Positions 43,889 through 51,777 of a stretch of DNA of 54,095 nucleotides are shown piece after piece. The notes under the pieces were generated by a model. That model was given only the letters and a program-made list of their open reading frames with translations, made no database searches and was not told the origin of the DNA. The stretch is from Chitinophagaceae bacterium (lineage in GTDB: Bacteria; Bacteroidota; Bacteroidia; Chitinophagales; Chitinophagaceae), in assembly GCA_014379965.1 (NCBI GenBank), contig JACMKU010000197.1, forward strand, positions 1 through 54,095, given 5' to 3'. How positions within the stretch are numbered: the stretch's first letter is position 1; every line of letters starts with the position of its first letter. A program made the position numbers and the translations under genes.

Positions 43889-45709
43889 CTACAATTCAAA
43901 CTCCCACACCGAACGATAGCTTCCATGTTTTTCGATGTAAGCCAGGAACGCCCCATAGAAAGGATCGGCACCTATGGTTGCGCTATCACCGATGACGTAA
44001 AGTTTCTCCTTCGCCCTGGTGATCGCCACATTCATTCTTCGATAGTCTTTTAGAAATCCAATATCGCCATCATCATTGCTTCGAACCAGGGAGACGATAA
44101 TGTTTTGCATCTCCTGTCCCTGGAAGCTATCAATCGTACTGATTCGCATTCCTGTTGGTAATACTTCTTTCGCCGCAGCTACCTGTCCCGCGTAAGGAGA
44201 GATGTAGGCAGTCAGCGTTGTTTCTAATGTTTCCGCTTCGATTAAATGCCTCGCGATTTGCAATTCGCCCTCGTTTTGAAGACTGGTTCCGTCGTTACCG
44301 CGCACCTCCTGGTATCCCGACCCTGCGGTATCGATGAAACAAATATGCACCCCGGTATCATTGAGATGACTCGCTGTCTGCAATAATCCGTTGTAGAAGT
44401 AATCACTGCTGAACCCAGCGATGGATTGCCTCATCCTATACTGGGTATCGAGGAGAAATCCGGGAATAACATCTATAGCCACCTCAAGAATAGATCGATT
44501 GAATCCAAGCCTGGCCGCGTCCTGACTCAACACTGTAGGGGGTAGTTGCCAGTGATCACCTGCAAGCACGATCCTGCTGGCCAGCGGGAATACACACCAG
44601 GCCAGTGGTTCAATGCATTGACCAGCTTCGTCCATCACCAGCGTCGAGAATCCCAGATTATTGATTCCTGCATCATACAATCCAATTGGAGTACCGGCAA
44701 TGACCTCCGCCTCGGCAAATAACTTTTCTTCGTTATACGCCTGGAGTTTCTTTATCTCGGTTCTAATATTCTTTACTTCCTGGAAGAGCAGGTTGCGCTG
44801 CTCGCGTTCCGCCTTTCCAAAACTTCGTTTATACTTCAATGCCATTTTCCTATACTCTTCCGCCCGGATCTTCAATTGCTTTATTTCCTTCTGCTGTTTG
44901 CTATTCGCAAGCCTACCTTCAGGTGTATGGCTAAATATTGTCTCATCTACCTTACTCGTGTTGCCAACACGCAGCAGTTTTATTCCCTGCCGTAAGAGGC
45001 CACGGGCAATGTTGTCAACAGCGGCATTGCTTGGAGCGGTAACCAGCACTTTTTCACCCGACTTCGTGAGTTGGGTGATGGCTTCAATCAGCGTTGTCGT
45101 CTTGCCCGTGCCCGGGGGCCCATGTAAAAGAGTCACTTCGGGGTTTGAAGAAACTGCAATCACGACTCGCTGCTGGCTTTCATTCAGATTTCGGTTCAAA
45201 AAAGAAATACTCGACAATGTGGCGGAAGGAGGGAACCACTCTTTCGTTTTGTGCATTCGTTCAAACAGGTCAAACAGCGGTTTATTATTCTCAAGCTGAC
45301 TGAGCGACTTCTTCATGATGCTCGTCGTCCGCGTATCAGGGGAAAGCTTGATTCCTACACCATCATCTTCGATCCAATCCGGATAATCCGGAGCAAACAA
45401 TCGGAATTCACCCGACTTGCCATCGAGGCTTATCAGGACTCCTTTTACAGGTTCTTCTCCTGTAATAAAACATTCGATCACGGCGCCGTCCTTGAACATG
45501 TTAGCCTCCGGCGGAAAACTCAACCTGAAACCGATTTCGGGGAAGTCAGCATAGCCAAAACTCTTTCGCGTGACAATGATGGGGTGGAGCGCCAGCCCTT
45601 CCGCTTTCAACGAACGCAAGGTATGTTGCTGATCCAGGCTGTATCGTTTCACCTGTTCTTTTTCCTCGAGTTCGATGCATTTTAAAAGGACCTGAATATG
45701 GGGATGCAT
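43889..45709 (-). CDS. SF1B helicase / AAA-domain ATPase (Upf1/IGHMBP2-like)
   Basis: A 606-residue superfamily-1 helicase. After an N-terminal regulatory region with a beta-barrel-like stretch (residues about 40-115), the Q-motif NLNESQQRVV precedes Walker A GPPGTGKTT (Gly197-Thr204 region). Further motifs are VTAPSNAAVDNIARGL (Ia), MDEAGQCIEPLAW (Walker B), GDHWQLPPTVLS (III), LDTQYRMRQSI (IV), STIDSFQGQEMQNIIVSLVRS (V) and RRMNVAITRAKEKLYVIGD (VI). It is probably a DNA/RNA helicase of unknown role. It stands alone, flanked on both ends by repeat arrays. Confidence 0.93.
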   Translation of the reverse strand: MHPHIQVLLKCIELEEKEQVKRYSLDQQHTLRSLKAEGLALHPIIVTRKSFGYADFPEIGFRLSFPPEANMFKDGAVIECFITGEEPVKGVLISLDGKSGEFRLFAPDYPDWIEDDGVGIKLSPDTRTTSIMKKSLSQLENNKPLFDLFERMHKTKEWFPPSATLSSISFLNRNLNESQQRVVIAVSSNPEVTLLHGPPGTGKTTTLIEAITQLTKSGEKVLVTAPSNAAVDNIARGLLRQGIKLLRVGNTSKVDETIFSHTPEGRLANSKQQKEIKQLKIRAEEYRKMALKYKRSFGKAEREQRNLLFQEVKNIRTEIKKLQAYNEEKLFAEAEVIAGTPIGLYDAGINNLGFSTLVMDEAGQCIEPLAWCVFPLASRIVLAGDHWQLPPTVLSQDAARLGFNRSILEVAIDVIPGFLLDTQYRMRQSIAGFSSDYFYNGLLQTASHLNDTGVHICFIDTAGSGYQEVRGNDGTSLQNEGELQIARHLIEAETLETTLTAYISPYAGQVAAAKEVLPTGMRISTIDSFQGQEMQNIIVSLVRSNDDGDIGFLKDYRRMNVAITRAKEKLYVIGDSATIGADPFYGAFLAYIEKHGSYRSVWEFEL

Positions 45710-45736
45710 GGAGTGAAAATACCGAAAGTTGCGAAG

Positions 45737-45951
45737 AGTGAGAGGTGAGTGGTCAGTGGTCAGTGAAGTCCGAAAATCCGGAAGACCGAAAGTCCGAAAG
45801 TCCGAAAGTCCGAAAGACTATTCAATTTGGATGAATAGTCTCTCAGACTTTCTAAATTTTTATATGCAATTCGAAAAACAAATGAACATCACGAATGAAT
45901 GAGGATATTCCGACCTTTCGGACTCTACTCACCACTGACCACTCACCTCTC
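45737..45951. repeat. Composite nested element: GTGAGTG arms outside, GTCCGAAA arms inside
   Basis: The outer left arm (45737-45765) is GTGAGTG/GTCAGTG-like and pairs with the outer right arm (45925-45951). The inner left arm (45766-45819) has GTCCGAAA-type units ending AAAGACTATTCAAT. It pairs partly with GAATAGTCT..AGACTTTC (45833-45853) and with CGACCTTTCGGACT (45911-45924). The right end is one base from the OmpA-protein stop codon. Confidence 0.85.
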
Positions 45952-45952
45952 C

Positions 45953-47014
45953 CTATCTCAAATACAGTTCGAGCATCACCCGACGGTTTTGCGCGCGACC
46001 AGCGGCATTTACATTCGTCGACATTGGTCTCGTCTTACCATAACCTGCTGATACAATTCTCGCCTCGGGAACACCTTTGCTTAAAAGATAAGATTTTACG
46101 GCGTCAACACGGCTTTCAGAAAGCACCATTGGATCTTTCTCGATCCCATCTGTATGTCCACTAATTCTCAGGTTATAATCGGGGTAATCTGCCATTATGC
46201 TTGCCAGTTCATCCAGCATGGAATTCGATGTGGATTTCACTAGAGCATTCTTTGTATCAAAGTTGATCTTACGCGCCGCAAACTGTAATCTCTTCGGCAC
46301 TTCTTTCTTAACGGTAGGACAACCGTTATTAGTCGCATCACCTATCACACCTGGACATTTGTCGTCGGTATCCATTACTCCGTCACCATCGGTATCAGCA
46401 GCGCAACCAGATGCATCAACCTTCACACCTTGTTGAGTATTCGGACACCTGTCGTCTCCATCTACAATACCGTCCTTATCTGTATCGGCAGCACATCCTT
46501 GTGCATCAGCCTTTACACCCCTTTTAGTATCTGGACATTTATCCATTGCGTCTTCCACGCCGTCGCCATCTGTGTCCGGGCATCCTTTGAAAAGATCAGA
46601 GCCAGCAGAGTTGGGACATTTGTCGCTCGCGTCTTCAATACCATCGCCGTCACTGTCGGGACATCCCCTAAACCTTGGCAGTCCGGGTACATCAGGACAG
46701 GTATCATCTTTATCATTTACCATGTCATTGTCCTTATCCTGACAACCATTCATAGCGGCAGAACCCGGTGTGGTTGGACACTTGTCGAGATAATCTGCAA
46801 CGCCGTCCTTATCGGTATCTACCGGACACCCGGTACCATCTACAGCAACGCCAGGAGGGGTTGATAAACATTTGTCTCGTTTATTTTTGACGCCATCACC
46901 ATCGCCATCCTTCTTCATTTCAAACTTCGAGGGTGATTCTGTCTGCGCGTGCAATGTGCTAAAGAAAGGTAAAAGGAGAAATAACGGGGCTAGCCCAAAC
47001 TTTTTAATATGCAT
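45953..47014 (-). CDS. OmpA family protein with seven thrombospondin type-3 repeats
   Basis: An outer-membrane-associated protein of 353 residues. A signal peptide lies at residues 1-23. Seven calcium-binding type-3 repeats of the form DxDxDGxxDxxDxC (for example DSDGDGIEDASDKC) run from about residue 34 to 230. They are followed by a short linker and the peptidoglycan-binding OmpA C-terminal domain with ISGHTDGIEKDPMVLSESR and NVNAAGRAQNRRVMLELY. The usual N-terminal barrel is missing, so it is a periplasmic or surface-tethered spacer protein rather than a porin. The stop touches the composite repeat element. Confidence 0.93.
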   Translation of the reverse strand: MHIKKFGLAPLFLLLPFFSTLHAQTESPSKFEMKKDGDGDGVKNKRDKCLSTPPGVAVDGTGCPVDTDKDGVADYLDKCPTTPGSAAMNGCQDKDNDMVNDKDDTCPDVPGLPRFRGCPDSDGDGIEDASDKCPNSAGSDLFKGCPDTDGDGVEDAMDKCPDTKRGVKADAQGCAADTDKDGIVDGDDRCPNTQQGVKVDASGCAADTDGDGVMDTDDKCPGVIGDATNNGCPTVKKEVPKRLQFAARKINFDTKNALVKSTSNSMLDELASIMADYPDYNLRISGHTDGIEKDPMVLSESRVDAVKSYLLSKGVPEARIVSAGYGKTRPMSTNVNAAGRAQNRRVMLELYLR

Positions 47015-47130
47015 ATAGCTTCAAGGGTTAATTGTGAAAGAGTTTTCACGAAGCAAAGGTCTGCAAGTTGGAAATGTGAAATGTTACATGGGCTATGCGA
47101 AAATGTTGCATCTTTCACACATTCTCGAGG

Positions 47131-47279
47131 GCAGGTCGGAAAGACGGGAAAGACCGGAAGTCCGTAAGACTATTCAATAATGATGTATATACTTTTAGAC
47201 TTTCGATTCTTTTTTAAATGTGGTTCGAACAATAAATGACTATTCAGTGTAAAAGGGGGTCTTTCGGACTTCCGGCCTG
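47131..47279. repeat. Facing arrays of a GTCCGAAA-type octamer (degenerate)
   Basis: The left arm (47131-47170) is GCAGGTCGGAAAGAC... with degenerate units, then AAGACTATTCAAT, the same inner edge as at 45816-45828. The right arm (47256-47279) is GGTCTTTCGGACTTCCGGCCTGC. The right arm touches the response-regulator stop codon. Confidence 0.8.
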
Positions 47280-47693
47280 CTAGAGTAGCTTGGTTATCGC
47301 ATCAAACAGCTGATCTCGTGAAAAGGGCTTCGCCAGGAAAACATCGGCGCCATTGTAGAGCGCAACATCCTTCACGGAAATATCGTAGCCGGAGATCATG
47401 ATTATCTTAGTAGAGGGATAATTATCCTTGATCGTTGCGATAAAATCGACACCGTACCCATCAGGAAGCTTGTTGTCGAGGATCACAACCTCGGGTTTTA
47501 CTTTAACGAGATATTCAGCCGCATCCGACAGCGTCTTCACGTGATCGAGATCGAAGGACTTATCATCCAGGAGAATGTTCAATAGCAGACACATCTCGCC
47601 CTCGTCTTCAACAATTAGCACTTTCTTAGTTCCTTCGCCTTCCAAAGTGGCCTTTGGCGCTATTTCTTGACTCGTCGATTTTGTTGCAGGCAT
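47280..47693 (-). CDS. Single-domain response regulator
   Basis: A 137-residue protein that is a receiver domain only. The acidic pair Glu29-Asp30 (KVLIVEDEGE), the phospho-acceptor Asp73 (VVILDNKLPDGYG), the Thr/Ser of IIMISGYD and the Lys of FLAKPFSRDQL are all present. There is no DNA-binding or enzymatic output, and about 22 extra residues precede the domain. No histidine kinase is in the window, so the partner is encoded elsewhere. Confidence 0.94.
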   Translation of the reverse strand: MPATKSTSQEIAPKATLEGEGTKKVLIVEDEGEMCLLLNILLDDKSFDLDHVKTLSDAAEYLVKVKPEVVILDNKLPDGYGVDFIATIKDNYPSTKIIMISGYDISVKDVALYNGADVFLAKPFSRDQLFDAITKLL

Positions 47694-47772
47694 ACACTTC
47701 TGATTTCAACTCAAAGGAACAAAAAAATCCGTTGATTTGTGAGTTTTCGCTGTTAAGATTTCGGGGTTCGCG

Positions 47773-47929
47773 TACTGAGTTATGAGTAATGGGTTAGGAG
47801 TTTACGGGTGGGGGAGGCCGTTTTGATTGGCTTCTCTGAAAAAGTCTAGATCTATAAGGAAATTTCCCCCATGGAACTCGTAACTCATAACCCTTACCCC
47901 GAAGCTTCCACACCTCGCACTTCGCACTC
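47773..47929. repeat. Facing arrays of a GTTATGA-type heptamer
   Basis: The left arm (47774-47808) has GTACTGA, GTTATGA, GTAATGG, GTTAGGA and GTTTACG. The right arm (47873-47900) is the reverse complement. A further stretch (47909-47929) of GAGTGCGAA-like units runs up to the stop codon of the SRPBCC gene. Confidence 0.8.
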
Positions 47930-48370
47930 CTAGTTCTGCTCTGACAATTCCTTCAATTTCTCCAGCGCCTTCGGCCACAACTTGATGAAGTAGTCCTTGT
48001 ATTCTTCCGTTAGATCCATGTCTACCGTTACGGCGGTTTTTCCATTGACAGTTTTCAGCGTGTAGTTTTCAAAAGCCCCTGCCCATTCCTTTACTTTAGG
48101 GCTATCCAAATCCTCGACGCCGTCATTCACCATGCCGAGGTGTTGAAAGGACATGAATTCATTCGGTCTGGCATCGGCGATTTTTGCCACCATGCCTTGG
48201 CCTTTCCCATCGAGGAACAAGACCTTGCTGCCTTTCCTCCAGTCTGTTTCAGCACGAGATCCTTCAGTGAAAACTGAAGTCCATGCCGGATAAGAATTTT
48301 CTCCCCAGAGGATGTTCCATACTTTCTCCCTGGGAGCGTCGATTTCGATGTTGAATTGTTGTCTTTCCAT
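47930..48370 (-). CDS. SRPBCC (START-like) family protein
   Basis: 146 residues, soluble. The N-terminal FNIEIDAPREKVWNILWGENSYPAWTS is the SRPBCC helix-loop, with GSKVLFLDGKGQGMVAKI, FENYTLKTVNGKTAVTVDMD and a C-terminal helix LWPKALEKLKELSEQN. It is distinct from the SRPBCC protein at 42395 and lacks its C-terminal motif, so it is another member rather than a recent duplicate. The ligand is unknown. Its stop abuts a repeat array. Confidence 0.88.
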   Translation of the reverse strand: MERQQFNIEIDAPREKVWNILWGENSYPAWTSVFTEGSRAETDWRKGSKVLFLDGKGQGMVAKIADARPNEFMSFQHLGMVNDGVEDLDSPKVKEWAGAFENYTLKTVNGKTAVTVDMDLTEEYKDYFIKLWPKALEKLKELSEQN

Positions 48371-48563
48371 GATTACAATGTTTAGTTATTAAATGTCGTG
48401 AGAGTTTCAATGACCCTACACTGCAAAGATGAAAAACTTTCAACACTCAAATTGGGGGTGAAAGCGACAATTTTCAGGGCAAAAATGACATCGCCAGGCT
48501 GCAAACTGAGAGAGTTTGCAATCACGTATTTTTTAAAAGGGGTATTCTTTATGGAAGGTCACA

Positions 48564-48749
48564 CTATACGCGCAGACTCTTCATGGAACCCAGGACGCCA
48601 AAAGCCTGCAAGAGCCAAATCACCACCACGATAACTACCACCACATTTAGAATGCTCTTGATCTTGCGATCCATTGGGATATATGTGTTCACTAACCAGA
48701 GAATGACTCCGACAACAATAAGGACAATAAGAATGGTAAGTAATGGCAT
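48564..48749 (-). CDS. Small two-helix membrane protein (Thivi_2564-like)
   Basis: 61 residues with two hydrophobic helices (residues 3-22 and 36-53) linked by a conserved-looking turn [15 protein letters not shown]. It matches my memory of the Thivi_2564 family of tiny inner-membrane proteins, whose function is unknown. An alternate frame covers the same bases but encodes no plausible protein. It lies alone with spacers on both sides. Confidence 0.8.
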   Translation of the reverse strand: MPLLTILIVLIVVGVILWLVNTYIPMDRKIKSILNVVVVIVVVIWLLQAFGVLGSMKSLRV

Positions 48750-49111
48750 AGTATGGTTTTAATCTCAAATGCAAAATTCAGTCCGCGATTGTTTACCTGG
48801 ACACAAATCAGGATATTTTTGCATGCAATACGCACTGGTTCAGCCTAAATATTTGTGATCTCCGTTCTCGTTAATGACGCTATCTGCCAGAAAGAGGCTT
48901 TCGGTGGGTAATATTTGCCCTCAATTAAATTAGTTTACTGCTATAGATTCACCTATCTTCACCGGGTGATCATTTAGTTCTGCTCGCATTCAGTATTGGA
49001 CCGACTCAAAGTATTACTCTTCCCCCCTTGGTATTCTTTTTCTCCTTCTCTACTCTTTGTACCTGACTTCTGTCACAGGCATTTTATTTTCATTATTTAA
49101 ATTTTTGTTTT
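48750..49111. other. Spacer with the probable promoter and long AT-rich leader of the RRM gene
   Basis: No gene seen. The last 35 bases before the RRM ATG are strongly T-rich (ATTTTATTTTCATTATTTAAATTTTTG). TACTCTTTG near 49051-49059 is close to the -7 consensus but with three bases between TA and TTTG. The leader would be about 45 bases and unstructured, as expected for a cold-inducible RNA-binding protein gene. Confidence 0.4.
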
Positions 49112-49381
49112 ATGAACATGTATGTTTCAAACTTAAGCTTTCACACTTCTGAGGAAGACTTAAGAAACCTGTTTTCAGCTTTTGGTAATGTATCTTCAGC
49201 TAAGATCATTACAGACAGGGAAAGCGGCCAGAGCCGTGGTTTTGGATTTGTAGAAATGGATGTTGTAGCTGAAGGCCAAGCAGCAATGAAGGGTCTCAAC
49301 AACAAGGAAATCGAAGGAAGGGCTTTATCAGTTTCTATCGCAAAGGAAAGAGCTCCCCGTACGGATAACAAAAGATGGTAA
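49112..49381 (+). CDS. RRM-domain RNA-binding protein
   Basis: 89 residues, essentially one RNA recognition motif. RNP2 is MYVSNL (residues 3-8) and RNP1 is RGFGFVEM (42-49), with the aromatic RNA-contact positions kept. The spacing TDRESGQSRGFGFV is canonical. The tail KERAPRTDNKRW is basic. Such small RRM proteins in Bacteroidota and cyanobacteria are single-domain and often cold-induced. Monocistronic with a strong terminator. Confidence 0.95.
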   Translation: MNMYVSNLSFHTSEEDLRNLFSAFGNVSSAKIITDRESGQSRGFGFVEMDVVAEGQAAMKGLNNKEIEGRALSVSIAKERAPRTDNKRW

Positions 49382-49412
49382 AATCCATATAAATTATAGG
49401 TATTCGTACCTC

Positions 49413-49443
49413 ATCTGCGGGATTATTCCCGCAGATTTTTTTT
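49413..49443 (+). terminator. Intrinsic terminator of the RRM gene
   Basis: A perfect 9-bp stem ATCTGCGGG/CCCGCAGAT with a six-base loop, followed by eight T. It starts 32 bases after the stop. Confidence 0.95.
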
Positions 49444-49536
49444 GCCCAGAAAGGTGTTTGGGCATTCCCCAGGTAATAGGACTTCCAAATTGCAATTCAG
49501 GACATGAGTTTCTATCTTACTTCCGGAAATCCAACA

Positions 49537-49812
49537 ATGAAGAAGATCCTCTATCCAGTGTGTCTCTCCCTAGTTCTACTATGTGGGCCGTTTGCCTCCT
49601 TTGCAAATGAGGTTAAACCCGACACCGTCCCCCTCGGCATTTACATTACCAGTATTCACGATATCGATTTTAAGCAAAAAGAATAGGCAATCACTTTCTG
49701 GCTGTGGTTGAAGTATGAGAACAAGGTCTCTCGCAAAGACGCAAAGTTTCGCAAAGACGCAAAGATTCTAAATTGCAGACAGAGTCCCTACCGAGCAGCC
49801 AAGTAACCAAGC
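49537..49812 (+). pseudogene. 5' fragment of an exported-protein gene, cut by a stop codon and a repeat array
   Basis: From ATG 49537 there is a good signal peptide (MKKILYPVCLSLVLLCG, ending SFANE), then DTVPLGIYITSIHDIDFKQKE and an in-frame TAG at 49684-49686. Reading through the stop continues sensibly as AITFWLWLKYENK, then runs directly into CGCAAAGA repeat units read as SRKDAKFRKDAK and stops at about 49804. The layout suggests the start of a larger extracytoplasmic protein that lost its 3' part to the repeat array and then gained a nonsense change. A 49-residue secreted peptide is the alternative. Confidence 0.55.
49731..49766 (+). repeat. Lone CGCAAAGN octamer array
   Basis: Units CGCAAAGA, CGCAAAGTTT, CGCAAAGA and CGCAAAGATT with no inverted partner nearby. 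It begins where the pseudogene loses recognisable coding sequence. Confidence 0.8.
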
Positions 49813-49832
49813 AACCGAGCTACGGAGCAACC
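49790..49832 (+). repeat. CCRAGCAA octamer array, upstream copy
   Basis: Five consecutive eight-base units: CCGAGCAG, CCAAGTAA, CCAAGCAA, CCGAGCTA and CGGAGCAA. The same unit type recurs in the same orientation at 51081-51105, on the far side of the HipA-like/DUF3037 pair. Confidence 0.75.
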
Positions 49833-49846
49833 ACGGAACAAATAGT

Positions 49847-49854
49847 TACTTTTG
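49847..49854 (+). promoter_or_regulatory. -7 promoter box TACTTTTG of the HipA-like gene
   Basis: Perfect TAnnTTTG ending 12 bases before ATG 49867. It overlaps an in-frame TTG (49852), which is thus unlikely to be the start. Confidence 0.65.
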
Positions 49855-49866
49855 CCATTCAAACAA

Positions 49867-50658
49867 ATGAAGGCAACAGAGATGCGAACGGTACAGGTGA
49901 CACGCTATGTGACTCCACTTCGGGAGGGAGGTTCACTTCCCGCTATCTCCGAGGCGGATGATGGGTTTCTATACGTATTGAAATTCCGCGGTGCCGGGCA
50001 AGGAGCCAAGGCTTTAATTGCCGACCTGGTAGGTGGAGAAATTGCAAGGGCCGCCGGACTCAAGGTTCCCGAGATAGTATTCGCAAATCTTGATGAGGCG
50101 TTTGGCAGAACGGAACCCGACGAAGAAATTCAGGATCTCCTCAGGGCTAGTGAGGGATTGAACCTGGGACTTCATTTTCTGTCAGGTGCTATCACATTCG
50201 ATCCTGCTGTTACAAAAGTAAACGCTGAGGTAGCTTCACGAATTGTTTGGTTGGATGCATTCCTTACGAATGTTGATCGCACGTCCCGCAATACAAATAT
50301 GCTTACATGGCGGAATGAGCTTTGGCTCATCGACCATGGCGCATCTTTGTACTTTCATCACGCGTGGGACAACTGGCAGGAACAATCGCTTCGTCCGTTC
50401 GTCCAGATCAAAGAACATGTGTTACTTCTGTCAGCGGGAGAATTAGAAACAACAGATGCGACAATGCGCTCGATACTTACTCCTGAAAAACTACAGTCGA
50501 TAGTTGATCTGATACCCGAAAACTGGCTGGAGGCAAATGACTCTGGTCAATCGACGCAGGAGAAGCGGCAGGTATACTTTAGTTTTTTGATCAATCGGAT
50601 CACCCACTCGTCTATTTTTGTAAAAGAAGCCATCCATGCAAGAGAACAACTTATTTGA
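49867..50658 (+). CDS. HipA-like kinase domain protein (HipA_2)
   Basis: 263 residues related to the HipA/PI3-4-kinase-like fold. YVLKFRGAGQGAKALIADLVGGEIARAAGL (residues about 37-66) resembles the nucleotide-binding lobe. WLDAFLTNVDRTSRNTNMLTW is the catalytic-loop region (Asp/Asn in NVDRTSRNTN), and LWLIDHGASLYFH is the metal-binding D-x-G segment. Starts at 49867 or 49882 are both possible; the -7 box excludes the earlier TTG. The end overlaps the DUF3037 gene by 23 bases, a fixed partnership in many genomes. A toxin-antitoxin-like or signalling role is possible but unproven. Confidence 0.85.
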   Translation: MKATEMRTVQVTRYVTPLREGGSLPAISEADDGFLYVLKFRGAGQGAKALIADLVGGEIARAAGLKVPEIVFANLDEAFGRTEPDEEIQDLLRASEGLNLGLHFLSGAITFDPAVTKVNAEVASRIVWLDAFLTNVDRTSRNTNMLTWRNELWLIDHGASLYFHHAWDNWQEQSLRPFVQIKEHVLLLSAGELETTDATMRSILTPEKLQSIVDLIPENWLEANDSGQSTQEKRQVYFSFLINRITHSSIFVKEAIHAREQLI

Positions 50659-51022
50659 ATATGCTATCCTCCGGATTGTGCCTCGGGTAGAACGCGAGGA
50701 GTTTCTCAACGTCGGGGTCATTTTGTATTGCAAGCCTAAGCAATTCCTTCAATTAAAATTCACGTTGGATGAGAAGCGAATGAAAGCCTTATTCCCGGGG
50801 CTTGATTGCGAGGATGTACTCTTGCACCTGAAGGCATTCCAGCAGATCAGCAATGGAGAGACTGGCGCCGGTCCAATTGCCTTACTAGATCCCGCCTCAC
50901 GATTCCGCTGGCTTACGGCAAAACGAAGCACCGTCGTCCAGACTTCCGGTGTCCATCCCGGCCTATGTTTAGATCCAGGAGAAACGCTGACGCGTCTGCA
51001 TGAACAGTTAGTGTTAAGCTAG
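50636..51022 (+). CDS. DUF3037 protein paired with HipA-like kinase
   Basis: 128 residues, soluble, basic and aromatic-rich. The N-terminal FEYAILRIVPRVEREEFLNVGVILYC and the later GPIALLDPASRFRWLTAKRSTVVQTSGVHPGL are the DUF3037 hallmarks. The start lies inside the kinase gene (23-base overlap in another frame), which implies coupled expression. The biochemical function of the family is not known to me. Followed by short GTGAGTT-like and CCAAGCAA-like repeats. Confidence 0.88.
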   Translation: MQENNLFEYAILRIVPRVEREEFLNVGVILYCKPKQFLQLKFTLDEKRMKALFPGLDCEDVLLHLKAFQQISNGETGAGPIALLDPASRFRWLTAKRSTVVQTSGVHPGLCLDPGETLTRLHEQLVLS

Positions 51023-51080
51023 GTGAGTTGTCAGTTGTCAGCGGTAAGTAGCCGCACGATTGCAATCGGCAATTAAGGTT

Positions 51081-51105
51081 TGAAGCAACTAAGCAACCAA
51101 GAAAC
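51081..51105 (+). repeat. CCRAGCAA octamer array, downstream copy
   Basis: Units GAAGCAA, CTAAGCAA and CCAAGAAA lie in the same orientation as the array at 49790-49832, so the HipA-like/DUF3037 pair is bracketed by direct copies. Confidence 0.6.
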
Positions 51106-51228
51106 TATATACCCCTAAACTAACCCTAATTTACACGAACGGTGCAGGTTGTTAAAGCCAACTGGCAGAATCTTTGCTTACAGTTGAAATCTCTATGATG
51201 GAGATTTATATAATCTAAAAAATCATTT

Positions 51229-51777
51229 ATGAAACAGAAAGGATTGATCCGGTTGTCAGGCTTTGTACTAATTGCGGCGTTTTTTCTGCCAGCTACATTG
51301 ACTGCGCAGAACTCAAAGGACAACAAGATCATTGAAGACAGTAAAGAGGCGAAGGCAGAATTTATTAGAACGGATGGCCTCATGCAAAATTTGTTCGACA
51401 ATGCCTATGGTTATGTGATATTTCCAAATGTCGGCAAAGGAGCCATCGGTGTCGGCGGTGCTGCAGGAAATGGCATTGTATTCGAAGGTGGAAATATGGT
51501 AGGCAAGGCGAAGATGAAGCAGGTAAGTATCGGCTTCCAGCTGGGAGGGCAGGCCTATCGCGAGGTGATATTTTTCGAAGACAAGGCAGCACTCGATCGC
51601 TTCAAAGAAAACAATCTCGAATTTGCGGCACAGGCATCAGCCGTAGCTGTTACCTCAGGTGCATCAACAAATGTGAAGTATAGGGAAGGCGTGATGGTAT
51701 TCACTCAGCAGAAGGGTGGTTTGATGTACGAAGCTTCGATTGGGGGGCAGAAGTTTGACTATACAGCATTTGAGTGA
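51229..51777 (+). CDS. SYLF/YSC84-domain lipid-binding protein
   Basis: 182 residues with a signal peptide (residues 1-26, ending LTAQ). The mature part is a SYLF domain: DNAYGYVIFPNVGKGAIGVGGAAGNGIVFEGG, then VSIGFQLGGQAYREVIFFEDKAALDRF and GVMVFTQQKGGLMYEASIGGQKFDY, the standard sequence blocks of YSC84-type proteins, which bind phosphoinositides in eukaryotes. The ligand in bacteria is unclear. The stop codon TGA is part of a GTGAATG repeat unit that opens the next array. Confidence 0.92.
   Translation: MKQKGLIRLSGFVLIAAFFLPATLTAQNSKDNKIIEDSKEAKAEFIRTDGLMQNLFDNAYGYVIFPNVGKGAIGVGGAAGNGIVFEGGNMVGKAKMKQVSIGFQLGGQAYREVIFFEDKAALDRFKENNLEFAAQASAVAVTSGASTNVKYREGVMVFTQQKGGLMYEASIGGQKFDYTAFE

Noticed and set aside
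49504..49686. A 60-residue version of the small exported protein starting at 49504
   Set aside because: The internal ATG at 49537 gives a proper signal peptide; the extra 11 residues do not fit.
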